In this document: in pieces, positions 8,046 to 16,057 of the stretch | How the letters are laid out: each line of letters opens with the position of its first letter | Numbering within the stretch: position 1 is the first letter of the stretch | Source of the DNA: Arthrobacter cryoconiti | GTDB lineage: Bacteria > Actinomycetota > Actinomycetes > Actinomycetales > Micrococcaceae | DNA length: 52,487 nt | Assembly (NCBI RefSeq): GCF_020905375.1 | Contig: NZ_JAJJBU010000035.1 | Span: forward strand, 1 to 52,487 | Direction of reading: 5' to 3' | Program-made: the position numbers and the translations under genes | The notes under the pieces: model-generated | Told to the model about the DNA's origin: nothing | Seen by the model: only the letters and a program-made list of their open reading frames with translations | The model's database searches: none

Positions 8046-8744
8046 ATGCGACTGATTTTGATACGGCATGGCCAGACCCCGAACAATATCCTAAGCCTGC
8101 TTGACACGGCTGCCCCGGGTCCCGGGCTGACGGATTTGGGGCACTCGCAGGCAGAGGCTGTCCCTGCCGCGCTGGCCCAAGAAGAAGTCGAAGGTCTCTA
8201 CATTTCCAATCTGACGCGAACCGCATTGACAGCGGCGCCGTTGGCAAATCAGCGTTCATTGCAGCCTCTAGTCCGCGAAGGACTCAGGGAAATCAGTGCC
8301 GGCACATTGGAAATGAAGGGGGATCTGCCCTCGGTGATGGCTTATCTGGAGACAGTGAAAGCCTGGCTCTCCGGTGACTTATCCGCCCGTATGCCTGGTG
8401 CCGAGACGGGCTTTGACGTACTGGAGCGCTTTGATGCGGTAGTCGATGAAGCCGCTGCCAGCGGAGCCGGAACCGTAGCCATGGTCAGCCATGGAGCCAT
8501 GATCAGGTTTTGGGCCGGGTACCGGGCCACCAATCTGGACTGGTCAGAGGCCAAGTACCAGGAACTCTCCAACACCGGAATTGTCACCTTGACCGGTGCC
8601 CCATCCGGCAATGCTGCCCCGGGGGGATGGGACATCCTTAGTTGGCAAGGCACCCCGGCAGGTGGTGTCAGTGGGACTGACGGTCCGACGGCGGAGCCCA
8701 GCGCGCTCCAGCAATACGTCAGCGGTGGCTATGAAAAATCCTGA
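8046..8744 (+). CDS. Histidine phosphatase (phosphoglycerate mutase family)
   Basis: The 232-residue enzyme opens with LILIRHGQTPNN, the RHG catalytic motif in which the histidine is phosphorylated. The partner histidine is in VAMVSHGAMIRFW near residue 150. Family members dephosphorylate small metabolites or proteins; this one is too short and divergent to be called glycolytic PGM. Its 3' end overlaps the sensor-kinase start by 14 bp, so the three genes 8046-10697 likely form one transcript. Confidence 0.87.
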   Translation: MRLILIRHGQTPNNILSLLDTAAPGPGLTDLGHSQAEAVPAALAQEEVEGLYISNLTRTALTAAPLANQRSLQPLVREGLREISAGTLEMKGDLPSVMAYLETVKAWLSGDLSARMPGAETGFDVLERFDAVVDEAAASGAGTVAMVSHGAMIRFWAGYRATNLDWSEAKYQELSNTGIVTLTGAPSGNAAPGGWDILSWQGTPAGGVSGTDGPTAEPSALQQYVSGGYEKS

Positions 8745-10020
8745 CGTCAGTACGTTCCAAACGGCACCATTTAGCACTGTCAACCTTTGGCGGCTGAAGA
8801 AGCTTAGCTGGGTGTGGTTGGGCACGGCAGTGGTGTGTATAACGCTGCTGGCTGTTGGCGCGCCGTTGAACACCAATCTGTACCAGATGGTGTTGCCGCT
8901 TGGTCTGGGCATGGCGATCTTGCATTCGGCCTCGTTGGGGCTGACCGCAGCACGCCCCGTGGCAGGCGTCCTGGTTTCCTTAGTCCCCCTGTTGGTCATG
9001 CCGTTGGCTGCACACTCTGTGGGTGCTGCGCCTTTGCCGTTCAGCGTGGTGGCCATGCTCACCCAGGTGCTGGTAATTTGTGTGGCCGGGCTGCGCAGCC
9101 ATTGGATGGTGGCGGCCGCCGCCTGGTTACTCAGTGTCGGGGTGGGTGTTGTGGCAAATTATTTGACCATGCCGCACTTCCAATCTCAGGGTGCCCAGAT
9201 CAATGTGGTCATCTTCGCGTCGGTTTCTGGCGGGCTCATGGTGGCCTCAGTGGTGGCTCAGCAGTGGCGGCATCTGCGGGGGGAACTTGCCGCCGAGCGA
9301 ACGGTGAGCGCCGAGGAACAGTCCAGACGCAGACTGGCCGAAGAACGCACCCGTATAGCCCGCGAATTGCACGACGTCGTGGCGCACGGCATGTCGGTTG
9401 TGGTGGTGCAGGCAACAACTGCGGCCTACCGTCACCCGGGTTTGAGTGAGGAGCTCAAAGCCGAGTTTGACGACATCGCGGACAACTCCCGCCGGGCGAT
9501 GACGGAGATGCGAAGCATGCTTGGCTCACTTCGAAATTCTGGAGCGGGCCGCGAGTTGGGGCCACAGCCGGGCATCGCTGACCTGCCCGGTCTGCTGGCA
9601 TCGGCTCGGCGCGCCGGAGTGTGTGTGGACGATCCGGACCTCTCCGGCGTCGAACTGGACGGTGTGGGAGAGATTATTGCCCTGACCGCCTACCGCATTG
9701 TGCAGGAGGCGCTCAGCAACGTCATCCGCCACGCCCCGGGTGCCACCGCCAGTATCACTCTGGTCAGCACCGGCAATGGGCTGGAAATATCCATTATCAA
9801 TACCCCCTCCGCAGTGGGGGCAGTGATGGCACAGCTGGACCGTGGCGCCCACGTGGGCCAGGGGTTGATCGGCATGCGGGAGCGGGCCGCAATTGTGGGT
9901 GGATCGGTCATCTGCACACCCACGCGCGACGGCGGCTTTTCGGTTGTAGCGACCCTGCCCCCAACAAGCGCCACTAGTTCAGCCAGCGTGACGAAGAACC
10001 GAAACGGACGGGGGCTCTGA
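8731..10020 (+). CDS. Sensor histidine kinase, NarL/DesK-type (HisKA_3)
   Basis: The 429-residue membrane kinase starts at ATG 8731, inside the end of the phosphatase gene; the frame is open further upstream but those codons are the phosphatase coding region in another frame. Residues about 20-180 contain five or six hydrophobic segments forming the sensor. A short coiled region (RRLAEERTRIA) leads to the phospho-acceptor block RELHDVVAHGMSVVVVQ with His214. The C-terminal ATPase has VQEALSNVIRHAP (N box) and GQGLIGMRERA (G box). The response regulator begins one base before the stop (TGATG). The signal sensed is unknown. Confidence 0.93.
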   Translation: MKNPDVSTFQTAPFSTVNLWRLKKLSWVWLGTAVVCITLLAVGAPLNTNLYQMVLPLGLGMAILHSASLGLTAARPVAGVLVSLVPLLVMPLAAHSVGAAPLPFSVVAMLTQVLVICVAGLRSHWMVAAAAWLLSVGVGVVANYLTMPHFQSQGAQINVVIFASVSGGLMVASVVAQQWRHLRGELAAERTVSAEEQSRRRLAEERTRIARELHDVVAHGMSVVVVQATTAAYRHPGLSEELKAEFDDIADNSRRAMTEMRSMLGSLRNSGAGRELGPQPGIADLPGLLASARRAGVCVDDPDLSGVELDGVGEIIALTAYRIVQEALSNVIRHAPGATASITLVSTGNGLEISIINTPSAVGAVMAQLDRGAHVGQGLIGMRERAAIVGGSVICTPTRDGGFSVVATLPPTSATSSASVTKNRNGRGL

Positions 10021-10697
10021 TGAATATCAGGGTGTTAGTGGTGGACGATCAAGCAATGGTCCGTCAGGGCTTTGCTGCGCTATTAGGAGCCCAGCCGGAC
10101 ATCGAAATTGTCGGCCAGGCCGAAGATGGGGCCCAAGCCGTAGCGCTGGCTGCCGAGCACCACCCCGACGTGGTTCTCATGGACGTGCGCATGCCGGTGA
10201 TGGACGGCTTGGAGGCAACTCGCCTGATTTTGGCGGACGGTGCGCGCACATCGGGTGGAGGCGACGTTCATGTACTGATGTTGACCACTTTTGATGTGGA
10301 TGACTACGTCTACGACGCGTTGAAGCTTGGTGCCAGCGGCTTCCTCCTCAAGGATGCGCTGGCGGATGAACTCGTGGCGGCCGTGCGCATAGTTGCCGCC
10401 GGTGAGGCGTTGTTAGCGCCCTCGGTGACAAAGCGTCTCATTGAACAGTTCGCTGCGGCGTCACCTCGGGTGGAACTCTCACGCGAACCGTTGGAGGCTT
10501 TGACGGAGCGGGAACTGGAAGTGATGACGTTGGTGGGAAAGGGGATGTCCAACCACGAAATTGCGGCAACACTTTTCATTGCTCAACAAACCGTCAAAAC
10601 TCACGTCAGTAAGATCCTGGCAAAGCTGGTGCTCCGGGACCGGGTCCAAATGGTGGTGTTGTCCTACGACACCGGGCTCGTAGAGCCCGGTGGGTAG
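10020..10697 (+). CDS. LuxR/NarL-family response regulator
   Basis: The 225-residue DNA-binding regulator has an N-terminal receiver domain with acidic pocket DD at residues 9-10 and phospho-acceptor Asp55 in VVLMDVRMP. The conserved Thr and Lys appear in LMLTTFD and GASGFLLKDA. The C-terminal helix-turn-helix reads LTERELEVMTLVGKGMSNHE then TVKTHVSKILAKL. Start and upstream kinase stop overlap (TGATG), so translation is coupled. It is the cognate regulator of the preceding kinase. The 3' end contains a 10-bp-arm hairpin (10670-10692) within the last codons, ahead of a terminator. Confidence 0.95.
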   Translation: MNIRVLVVDDQAMVRQGFAALLGAQPDIEIVGQAEDGAQAVALAAEHHPDVVLMDVRMPVMDGLEATRLILADGARTSGGGDVHVLMLTTFDVDDYVYDALKLGASGFLLKDALADELVAAVRIVAAGEALLAPSVTKRLIEQFAAASPRVELSREPLEALTERELEVMTLVGKGMSNHEIAATLFIAQQTVKTHVSKILAKLVLRDRVQMVVLSYDTGLVEPGG

Positions 10698-10703
10698 GAC
10701 GGT

Positions 10704-10736
10704 GGCGCCCATTGGTGCTGGGTAAGGGCGCCTTTT
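10704..10736 (+). terminator. Rho-independent terminator after the two-component operon
   Basis: GGCGCCC (10704-10710) pairs with GGGCGCC (10726-10732) around a 15-nt loop and is followed by TTTT. It overlaps the last bases of the convergent yajQ gene. An upstream hairpin CACCGGGCTC/GAGCCCGGTG at 10670-10692 may reinforce it. Confidence 0.65.
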
Positions 10737-11223
10737 AGCGCATGTTCACAAACTGTAGATCCGCGTCTTCGAACTTACGCAGCATCGCCATGACTTCCTG
10801 CAGATCGTCCCGGCTCTTGGAGCTGACACGTAGTTCGTCGCCCTGAATGGTGGATTTGACTCCCTTGGGGCCTTCGTCACGGATGAGCTTGTTGATCTTC
10901 TTCGCCACGTCCTGGGCGATTCCTTCCTTAATCTCGGCCTCCAGTCGGTACTCCTTACCAGAGGCAAACGGCTCACCTGCATCGAGGGACTTCAACGAGA
11001 TGCCACGCTTGATCAGCTTGGATTCAAAAACGTCCATGATCGCCATGACACGTTCCTCGGAGTTGGCCTTCAACAGAATTTTCTCGCCGCTGAAATCGAT
11101 CTCGGCGCCCACGCCCTTGAAGTCGTAACGCTGGACGACTTCCTTCTGCGCCTGGTGCAGCGCATTGGCGACCTCCTGCTTATCAACCTTGCTGACGACG
11201 TCGAACGTTGATTCACTTGCCAT
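10735..11223 (-). CDS. yajQ: YajQ-family nucleotide-binding protein
   Basis: The 162-residue protein begins MASESTFDVVSKVDKQEV and has ALHQAQKEVVQRYDFKGV and the C-terminal KGVKSTIQGDELRVSSKSRD, all diagnostic of the UPF0234/YajQ family. These small cytosolic proteins have two RRM-like folds and bind nucleotides; in Xanthomonas a YajQ protein is a cyclic di-GMP effector. The start at 11223 is the family N-terminus; an in-frame extension to 11265 is not conserved in type. It converges on the two-component operon. No c-di-GMP enzyme is visible in this window. Confidence 0.95.
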   Translation of the reverse strand: MASESTFDVVSKVDKQEVANALHQAQKEVVQRYDFKGVGAEIDFSGEKILLKANSEERVMAIMDVFESKLIKRGISLKSLDAGEPFASGKEYRLEAEIKEGIAQDVAKKINKLIRDEGPKGVKSTIQGDELRVSSKSRDDLQEVMAMLRKFEDADLQFVNMR

Positions 11224-11317
11224 TATTTTCCTCCACTGTGTGCGGACATGATTGCGGGTTGGCACCTAGCCTATCCGGCCTGACCCGAGCGCTCACAGTT
11301 TGCTTTCAGCGGATGCG

Positions 11318-11366
11318 TGGTGGGATCACATCTTCTCGGGGCATTGTGGAACATGTGATCCCACCA
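11318..11366. promoter_or_regulatory. Inverted repeat with 14-bp arms before small-protein RBS
   Basis: TGGTGGGATCACAT (11318-11331) and ATGTGATCCCACCA (11353-11366) are exact reverse complements separated by 21 nt. The right arm ends five bases before the AGGAGG of the gene at 11382. It may be a two-half-site operator or a leader stem next to the ribosome site. Confidence 0.5.
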
Positions 11367-11381
11367 TTTGCAGGAGGACCG

Positions 11382-11708
11382 ATGAGCAAGGCCAAAAGTA
11401 CGACGACGGCACGTGGTGCGGCGGACGCCCAAAACAACGCTGTGGCGCTTACACGCAGCAAACCTGGAGTGAAAACCGCTGTGGGCACTGCCGTGGCCGC
11501 GGCCACGCTGGCAGCTGTAGCGGTCCTCTCGGGTCCGATCTACAGCGCTGATGCGGTGTCGATTCTGGCCGCACCAGCGAATTCGGTGCAGTCGCGAATT
11601 GCAGGCGTACAGCAGGATATGGCCAGGGCCGTGGCGTTGCAGCAAGTCACGCCGGAGCAGGCGGCCTTCTTGGAAGGTCAACTGGTCAGGCGCATCCAGT
11701 CAACCTAG
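11382..11708 (+). CDS. Small exported-looking hypothetical protein
   Basis: The start is set by a strong AGGAGG (11372-11377) ahead of ATG 11382, giving 108 residues. The basic N-terminus (MSKAKSTTTARGAAD..., TRSKPGVK) precedes one hydrophobic segment, AVGTAVAAATLAAVAVLSG, and the sequence IYSADAV that could be a signal-peptidase site. The rest is a short helical domain (SVQSRIAGVQQDMARAVAL, TPEQAAFLEGQLVRRIQ). I know no family for it. It could be secreted or membrane-anchored. The conspicuous inverted repeat in its leader suggests dedicated regulation. It precedes tRNA-Tyr. Confidence 0.65.
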   Translation: MSKAKSTTTARGAADAQNNAVALTRSKPGVKTAVGTAVAAATLAAVAVLSGPIYSADAVSILAAPANSVQSRIAGVQQDMARAVALQQVTPEQAAFLEGQLVRRIQST

Positions 11709-11859
11709 CCGGGATGAGTTGGACCGGCATGAGTCAGGATGAGTTACACGGCCGAAAATACTCGATTCGATTCTTCGGCAAATACCTTGTATTGTTTTAC
11801 TGCTCCCACTTGATGGGGGCGAAAGTTGGACCTTTAGTATTATTGGTCTGGCTGGCCAT

Positions 11860-11944
11860 GGCAGATTACCCGAGCGGCCAAAGGGGGCTGACTGTAAATC
11901 AGCTGGCAACGCCTTCACTGGTTCGAATCCAGTATCTGCCACCA
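11860..11944 (+). tRNA. tRNA-Tyr (GTA)
   Basis: The acceptor arms GGCAGAT and ATCTGCC pair, with discriminator A and an encoded CCA (11942-11944). The anticodon arm GCTGA-CTGTAAA-TCAGC exposes GTA. A long variable arm (TGGCAACGCCTT) marks it as class II, as expected for bacterial tRNA-Tyr. The T arm is CTGGTTCGAATCCAG. Confidence 0.97.
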
Positions 11945-11948
11945 GTGT

Positions 11949-12005
11949 AAAAGGACTCGTCGTCACCGCAGAATCAGTGCGGGACGGCGGGTCCTTTTCA
12001 CTTTT
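11949..12005 (+). terminator. Terminator after tRNA-Tyr
   Basis: AAAAGGAC (11949-11956) pairs with GTCCTTTT (11991-11998) around a GC-rich interior that can also fold, followed by a T-rich stretch (CACTTTTGTC). It begins five bases after the encoded CCA. Confidence 0.6.
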
Positions 12006-12076
12006 GTCTCCGAATCCCCGGCGAATATTCGCAAATCTCTGCCGGGGGAGTCCGCTCTGGGAACTAGAGTTGAGCT

Positions 12077-12709
12077 ATGGAATACCTTGTGCCCCTGCTC
12101 ATAGTGCTTGTCATTGTCGTCCTCGTACTGGTGGCAGCCAAGCTCATGGGCCGCAAGGGCCGTGCCGTGCAGGACGCCGCACCGTTGCGAGCAAAGACTG
12201 CGAGTCCGGAGCAAAGGCCAGCGCGGCGTGGGCGGGAGGTCACCCGGGAGATGGCGGAGGCTGCCAATGCGCGGCTGAACGCCGCCTCGCATCGAGTCGT
12301 ATATTCGCTCATTGCGCGCCAACAGGTACTCAACGCTGTCAAGGAGTATCGGAAGGCCACCGGTTCCAGCTTGGGGCAGGCTGCCGCAGCAGTGGCGGCC
12401 TTGGCTCAGTTCCCGCAGACGGCGCCGGGGGAAGCTGCAAAAGCGCCGCAGAAGGCGCCAGATTCAGCGCAGGCCCCAGCTCCTGTCAGCGGATATCGAT
12501 ACCGGGCCATTGTCTCGCGCGGGGATCAAATACGGGAAGTTGCCAGTACCAGACTCAATGAAGAGATCTTTACCCGTGTCCAGTCCATGGCTAGAAAAGG
12601 AAACTACGACGGCGCCGCCCGTCTGTTGCGTGAACACGCAGACATTGACGAGGCGGCAGCGGACGAATTTGTTTCTATGATTGAGCGGGAAAGCCCGCAG
12701 TCAAGCTAG
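12077..12709 (+). CDS. Single-pass membrane hypothetical protein
   Basis: The 210-residue protein has an N-terminal TM helix (YLVPLLIVLVIVVLVLVAAK, residues 3-22), then a basic stretch (GRKGR) that predicts a cytosolic C-terminus. A helical segment (EMAEAANARLNAASHRVVYS, then RQQVLNAVKEYRKATG) is followed by an Ala/Pro-rich linker and a second domain, GYRYRAIVSRGDQIREV with LNEEIFTRVQSMARKGNYDG. I do not recognise the family. The domain order suggests a small anchored scaffold. It overlaps the convergent gene at 12706 by four bases. Confidence 0.72.
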   Translation: MEYLVPLLIVLVIVVLVLVAAKLMGRKGRAVQDAAPLRAKTASPEQRPARRGREVTREMAEAANARLNAASHRVVYSLIARQQVLNAVKEYRKATGSSLGQAAAAVAALAQFPQTAPGEAAKAPQKAPDSAQAPAPVSGYRYRAIVSRGDQIREVASTRLNEEIFTRVQSMARKGNYDGAARLLREHADIDEAAADEFVSMIERESPQSS

Positions 12710-12939
12710 ATTTCGTTTTCTAGGACAAATCCGTCTTGGTGGTGAAAGAGCTGACGGCCCATGCCGGAGTCGAGTTGAATCCACAGACATTGGCGGTCGT
12801 GGCTGAGTGTTTCCACTGTGCCGGAGAGGCGCCAGCCACGGTCATTGACCAAGGCGATTGGCTGGTCGGTTTGTAGTGCGGGCCAGACGTCATGGTGGTC
12901 CGGGTTGATGAATGCTCGGTGGTGTGTAGGGCGGGTCAT
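12706..12939 (-). CDS. Small hypothetical protein (77 aa)
   Basis: On the minus strand an AGGAGG lies just before ATG 12939, which supports a real gene. The 77-residue product is His/Asp/Trp rich (HHRAFINPDHHDVWPALQ, then QLFHHQDGFVLE) with a central segment PIALVNDRGWRLSGTVETLS that reads like a small beta-barrel, followed by CLWIQLDSG. No TM helix or signal is present. I know no family for it. It ends four bases inside the convergent membrane-protein gene. Confidence 0.65.
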   Translation of the reverse strand: MTRPTHHRAFINPDHHDVWPALQTDQPIALVNDRGWRLSGTVETLSHDRQCLWIQLDSGMGRQLFHHQDGFVLENEI

Positions 12940-13082
12940 GGTTCCTCCTGCTGGGAAAGTCGTCGCTGCTTTCTTTATTTCAAGTCAACACCGTCAGCAT
13001 GAACGAACAATGTGAATGTCCGGTGAATTGGGAGTGTCTGTGCGGCCAGCATTGGGAAAAGGATCAGCACCGACTGCGACCC

Positions 13083-13625
13083 CTACGTTAAGTTCGGCTT
13101 GTTCACGGCAAAGACCAGAGAGTCCAACCACGCCCCGCGAATGAGCCGGTCATTTTTGATTCGGCCGGTTTGCACCATGCCCAGCTTGAGTAGGACCGCG
13201 GCCGAACCGGTGTTTTCCGGTCTGCACGTGGCGGTGATTCGGGCCAGCGAGAGTTGCCAGAAGCCGAAGTCGCGCAGAGCCCGCGCCGCCTCGCTGGCGT
13301 ATCCACGACCCCAGTGATCTGGGTGGAGCGTGAATCCAATTTCCCCCTCGTCCCATACCTGGTTCCGGCCACGTGGAGTAAGGGTGAGTCCAATGGTGCC
13401 GATGAGTGTTCCCTCTAGAAGTTGGATCGCCAGAAGGTGGCCCGTACGGGGTGTGGTGGTTGCGGCGGCGCTGGCGAAACGCAGAAAATCACGGGTTTCC
13501 GCTTCGGAATTGGGCCCCCAATCCATAAACGTGCTGCTCCGTGGATCAGAGGCGAAGGCGTGGACGCTCGCAAAATCGTCGGCCGTAAATTCACGCAGTT
13601 TCAGCCGTTCTGTGGTGAGAAGCAT
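13083..13625 (-). CDS. GNAT N-acetyltransferase, RimJ/RimL-like
   Basis: The 180-residue enzyme begins LLTTERLKLREFTADDFASV, typical of RimJ/RimL acetyltransferases, and carries the acetyl-CoA loop region GEIGFTLHPDHWGRGYASEA followed by ATCRPENTGSAAVLLKLGM. Such enzymes transfer acetyl groups to protein N-termini or small amines. It is divergent from the MarR gene across about 70 bp. The acceptor cannot be named from sequence. Confidence 0.9.
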   Translation of the reverse strand: MLLTTERLKLREFTADDFASVHAFASDPRSSTFMDWGPNSEAETRDFLRFASAAATTTPRTGHLLAIQLLEGTLIGTIGLTLTPRGRNQVWDEGEIGFTLHPDHWGRGYASEAARALRDFGFWQLSLARITATCRPENTGSAAVLLKLGMVQTGRIKNDRLIRGAWLDSLVFAVNKPNLT

Positions 13626-13680
13626 TGGTCAATGGTAGCGCTGTAAGAGCCGGTAAAACTTGCTTGCCGCTTGAAATATT

Positions 13681-13695
13681 GTTAGACTGCCTAAC
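13681..13695. promoter_or_regulatory. Candidate MarR operator
   Basis: GTTAG-ACTGC-CTAAC is an exact inverted repeat that ends one base before the ATG of the MarR gene. Its TAGACT could also serve as a -10 box, which would make the transcript nearly leaderless. Autorepression is the usual arrangement for MarR regulators beside an exporter. Confidence 0.5.
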
Positions 13696-13696
13696 T

Positions 13697-14134
13697 ATGA
13701 GCGAGAATCTAGAAGAGCTGTCAGGCCGGTACCGGGATATCCTGCGCCAGTCCGTGTATCTTGTCCGGTCCATTGATGCTGATGGCGAACTCAGCACCGG
13801 GCAGGTCAGTACTTTGAACATGATTTTTGTTGAACCTATGCGAGTGAGTGCCATTGCGAGGTATGCGGGCATCAAGGTTCCCAGTGCCACCGAACAGGTC
13901 ATCAAACTCGAATCTGCCGGCATGGTGGAGCGCATTGCGGATGCCTCGGACGCCCGGGTGGTCTTGGTCAAAATCACGGCCTTCGGCAAGAAGAAATTGG
14001 CCGTGGCCAACAAGCGTCGCAATGCCAATATGGCGGCGGCGCTTAGCGAACTCACGTCGCAAGAACAGCAAGCCGTCGCCGATGCGATCCCTGCCATTGC
14101 CAAACTCAACATCGCACTTGCCGCTAGGCTCTAG
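13697..14134 (+). CDS. MarR-family transcriptional regulator
   Basis: The 145-residue protein starts at ATG 13697 (MSENLEEL). It has the MarR winged-helix core: GQVSTLNMI, then RVSAIARYAGIKVPSATEQV with IKLESAGMVERIADASDARVV (recognition helix and wing) and ITAFGKKKLAVANKRR. Long helices at both ends form the dimer interface. MarR proteins repress exporter genes and release DNA on binding phenolic or drug-like ligands. The MFS gene follows 58 bp downstream in the same direction, so they are likely one regulatory unit. Confidence 0.9.
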   Translation: MSENLEELSGRYRDILRQSVYLVRSIDADGELSTGQVSTLNMIFVEPMRVSAIARYAGIKVPSATEQVIKLESAGMVERIADASDARVVLVKITAFGKKKLAVANKRRNANMAAALSELTSQEQQAVADAIPAIAKLNIALAARL

Positions 14135-14192
14135 CGCTTGCCTGTGCAGCGGCGTCGTCAATAAATTTGTGAACAGTTAGAAGGAGAGAATC

Positions 14193-15422
14193 GTGCAGCC
14201 CACACCGGCAGCAGAAACGTTCAAGCAGATTGAGGAGGTTGTTGAGGATGAGAAGAAATCCATGCTCAAGCAACCAAAAGCTGTTTGGGCGGTGGCGTTC
14301 GCGGCAGTGTTCGCGTTCATGGGGATCGGCCTCGTTGATCCGATTCTGCCGGCTATTGCCAAGAACCTGAGCGCAACACCGAGCCAAGTCTCGCTACTGT
14401 TCACCAGCTATTTTCTTGTCACGGCGATCGCCATGCTGATTACGGGCTTTATCTCCTCGCGAATTGGTGGAAAAAAGACGCTCTTGATCGGCTTGTCCAT
14501 CATCGTCGTCTTCGCTGCGCTGTCTGGCATGTCTAACACCGTGAGCGAGTTGGTGGGCTTCCGCGCGGGCTGGGGTCTTGGCAATGCGCTATTCGTGGCA
14601 ACGTCGCTGGCCGTCATGGTCGGTGTTGCATCCGGTGGTGCTGCCACAGCGATCATCTTGTATGAAGCGGCCCTTGGTTTGGGCCTCTCCTTGGGCCCGC
14701 TCATGGGAGCCCTTTTGGGTGGTTGGCAGTGGCGCGCACCCTTCTTTGGCACGGCTACGGCGATGGCGATCGCCTTCGTGCTGGTGGTTATCCTCTTGCC
14801 CAAGACGCAAATTCCGGCTAAAAAGACCCGGCTTCGGGATCCTTTGGTGGCTCTCAGTCACAAGGGTCTGCGCACCACAGCTGGCAGTGCGTTGTTCTAC
14901 AACTATGGCTTCTTCACCATCTTGTCCTTCGTGCCTTTCATCCTTGGCTTTGACGCATACGGAATCGGCGCAGTGTTCTTTGGTTGGGGAGTTTGCGTGG
15001 CAGTCTTTTCCGTTTTCGTCGCCCCGATCGTTCAACGACGCTTCGGCCCCACCAAGGCGCTGATGGGATCTTTAGTGGTCTTGATGTTGGTCCTTGCCGG
15101 AATTGCGCTGGCGGCCGGACACTCGGTTACCGTAATCGTGGTCTTGACGATCGTCTCCGGTGCCCTACTGGGCATCAACAACACCCTATTCACTGAGATG
15201 GCCATGTCTGTCTCCGATGCGCCGCGTCCCGTGGCCAGCGCCGGATACAACTTCGTGCGGTGGATGGGCGGCGCTCTGGCCCCGTTCCTGTCAGCGAAAA
15301 TTGCGGAGCATTCCAGCGCTGCAGTGACGTTCTATGTGGCAGCTGCCATGGTGTTAGTCAGTGCTGGTGTGATCTATGGGGGACGCAAGTTCCTCACCGC
15401 CCATGAGCCGCACGGAGTATAG
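14193..15422 (+). CDS. MFS drug exporter (DHA1-like), MarR-linked
   Basis: The 409-residue, 12-TM protein starts at GTG 14193 after AGAAGGAGAG. After a 25-residue cytosolic extension the first helix is VWAVAFAAVFAFMGIGLVDP, with the loop SSRIGGKKT between TM2 and TM3 and the antiporter motif region ALGLGLSLGPLMGALLGG (motif C like) in TM5. This pattern fits proton-coupled multidrug exporters. It lies behind the MarR gene, which probably represses it. A hairpin (GGGCCCGA, 14-nt loop, TCGGGCCC, 15439-15468) lies after the stop without a T-run. Confidence 0.87.
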   Translation: MQPTPAAETFKQIEEVVEDEKKSMLKQPKAVWAVAFAAVFAFMGIGLVDPILPAIAKNLSATPSQVSLLFTSYFLVTAIAMLITGFISSRIGGKKTLLIGLSIIVVFAALSGMSNTVSELVGFRAGWGLGNALFVATSLAVMVGVASGGAATAIILYEAALGLGLSLGPLMGALLGGWQWRAPFFGTATAMAIAFVLVVILLPKTQIPAKKTRLRDPLVALSHKGLRTTAGSALFYNYGFFTILSFVPFILGFDAYGIGAVFFGWGVCVAVFSVFVAPIVQRRFGPTKALMGSLVVLMLVLAGIALAAGHSVTVIVVLTIVSGALLGINNTLFTEMAMSVSDAPRPVASAGYNFVRWMGGALAPFLSAKIAEHSSAAVTFYVAAAMVLVSAGVIYGGRKFLTAHEPHGV

Positions 15423-15552
15423 GCGGGGTTTAGGGTTAGGGCCCGACCCAGGGTCCGCCCTCGGGCCCGACCGGCAGGTGAATCGACGGCGTGTCTGACG
15501 CGCTCAGCGAAATTTCTAGCCATACTTCAGGCTCTCCGCGTACCGTGGAAGG

Positions 15553-15993
15553 ATGGCAACAGTAGAAATTACCACCGAATCATTTGGCACCACTATTGAA
15601 TCCAATGACATTGTGTTCGTTGACTTCTGGGCTTCCTGGTGCCAGCCCTGCGTCCGGTTCGCCCCCACGTACGAGGCTGCTTCCCTCAAGCACGCTGACG
15701 TTTTGTTCGGGAAGGTGGATACCGAAGCGCAGCAGCAACTCGCTGCCGAAGCCAATATCACCTCTATCCCGATGCTGATGGCGTTCCGCGAAAAGGTCAT
15801 GGTCTTCGCTCAACCCGGAGCCCTCAGTGGCACCGACCTAGAGAAGGTGATCACCGCCGTCAAGGAACTGGATATGGCGGAAGTCCATGCGGCTGTCGCA
15901 AAGCAGCAGGACGAAGCCAGAGCCGCAGAAGGTTCGGCGGCGGAGGGCTCAGCTACTGAGGAAGAAACCGTGCAGGATAAAGCAGGCGAATAA
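15553..15993 (+). CDS. Thioredoxin with acidic C-terminal tail
   Basis: The redox site is Cys30-Gln-Pro-Cys33 in VDFWASWCQPCVRFAP, so the dipeptide between the cysteines is QP rather than the common GP. The cis-proline loop is ITSIPMLMAFR. The thioredoxin fold ends near residue 110; about 30 further residues (KQQDEARAAEGSAAEGS, then EEETVQDKAGE) form an acidic, low-complexity tail not needed for the fold. No signal peptide is visible, so it acts in the cytosol as a disulfide reductant. It is transcribed alone and converges on the ABM gene across a strong terminator. Confidence 0.92.
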   Translation: MATVEITTESFGTTIESNDIVFVDFWASWCQPCVRFAPTYEAASLKHADVLFGKVDTEAQQQLAAEANITSIPMLMAFREKVMVFAQPGALSGTDLEKVITAVKELDMAEVHAAVAKQQDEARAAEGSAAEGSATEEETVQDKAGE

Positions 15994-16018
15994 GTACTCC
16001 GAAATAGAACTGGTATGA

Positions 16019-16050
16019 AAAAGGGGCTCCCGTTGGCGGGAGCCCCTTTT
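16019..16050. terminator. Bidirectional terminator
   Basis: AAAAGGGGCTCCCG and CGGGAGCCCCTTTT are exact 14-bp arms around loop TTGG. The A-run on one side and T-run on the other serve both convergent genes (thioredoxin and the ABM protein). Confidence 0.93.
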
Positions 16051-16057
16051 CTATGCC

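Noticed and set aside
15439-15472. Ten-base direct repeat GGGCCCGACC in two copies
   Set aside because: It is explained by a hairpin of GGGCCCGA with TCGGGCCC after the MFS gene and by local GC bias; not separately meaningful.
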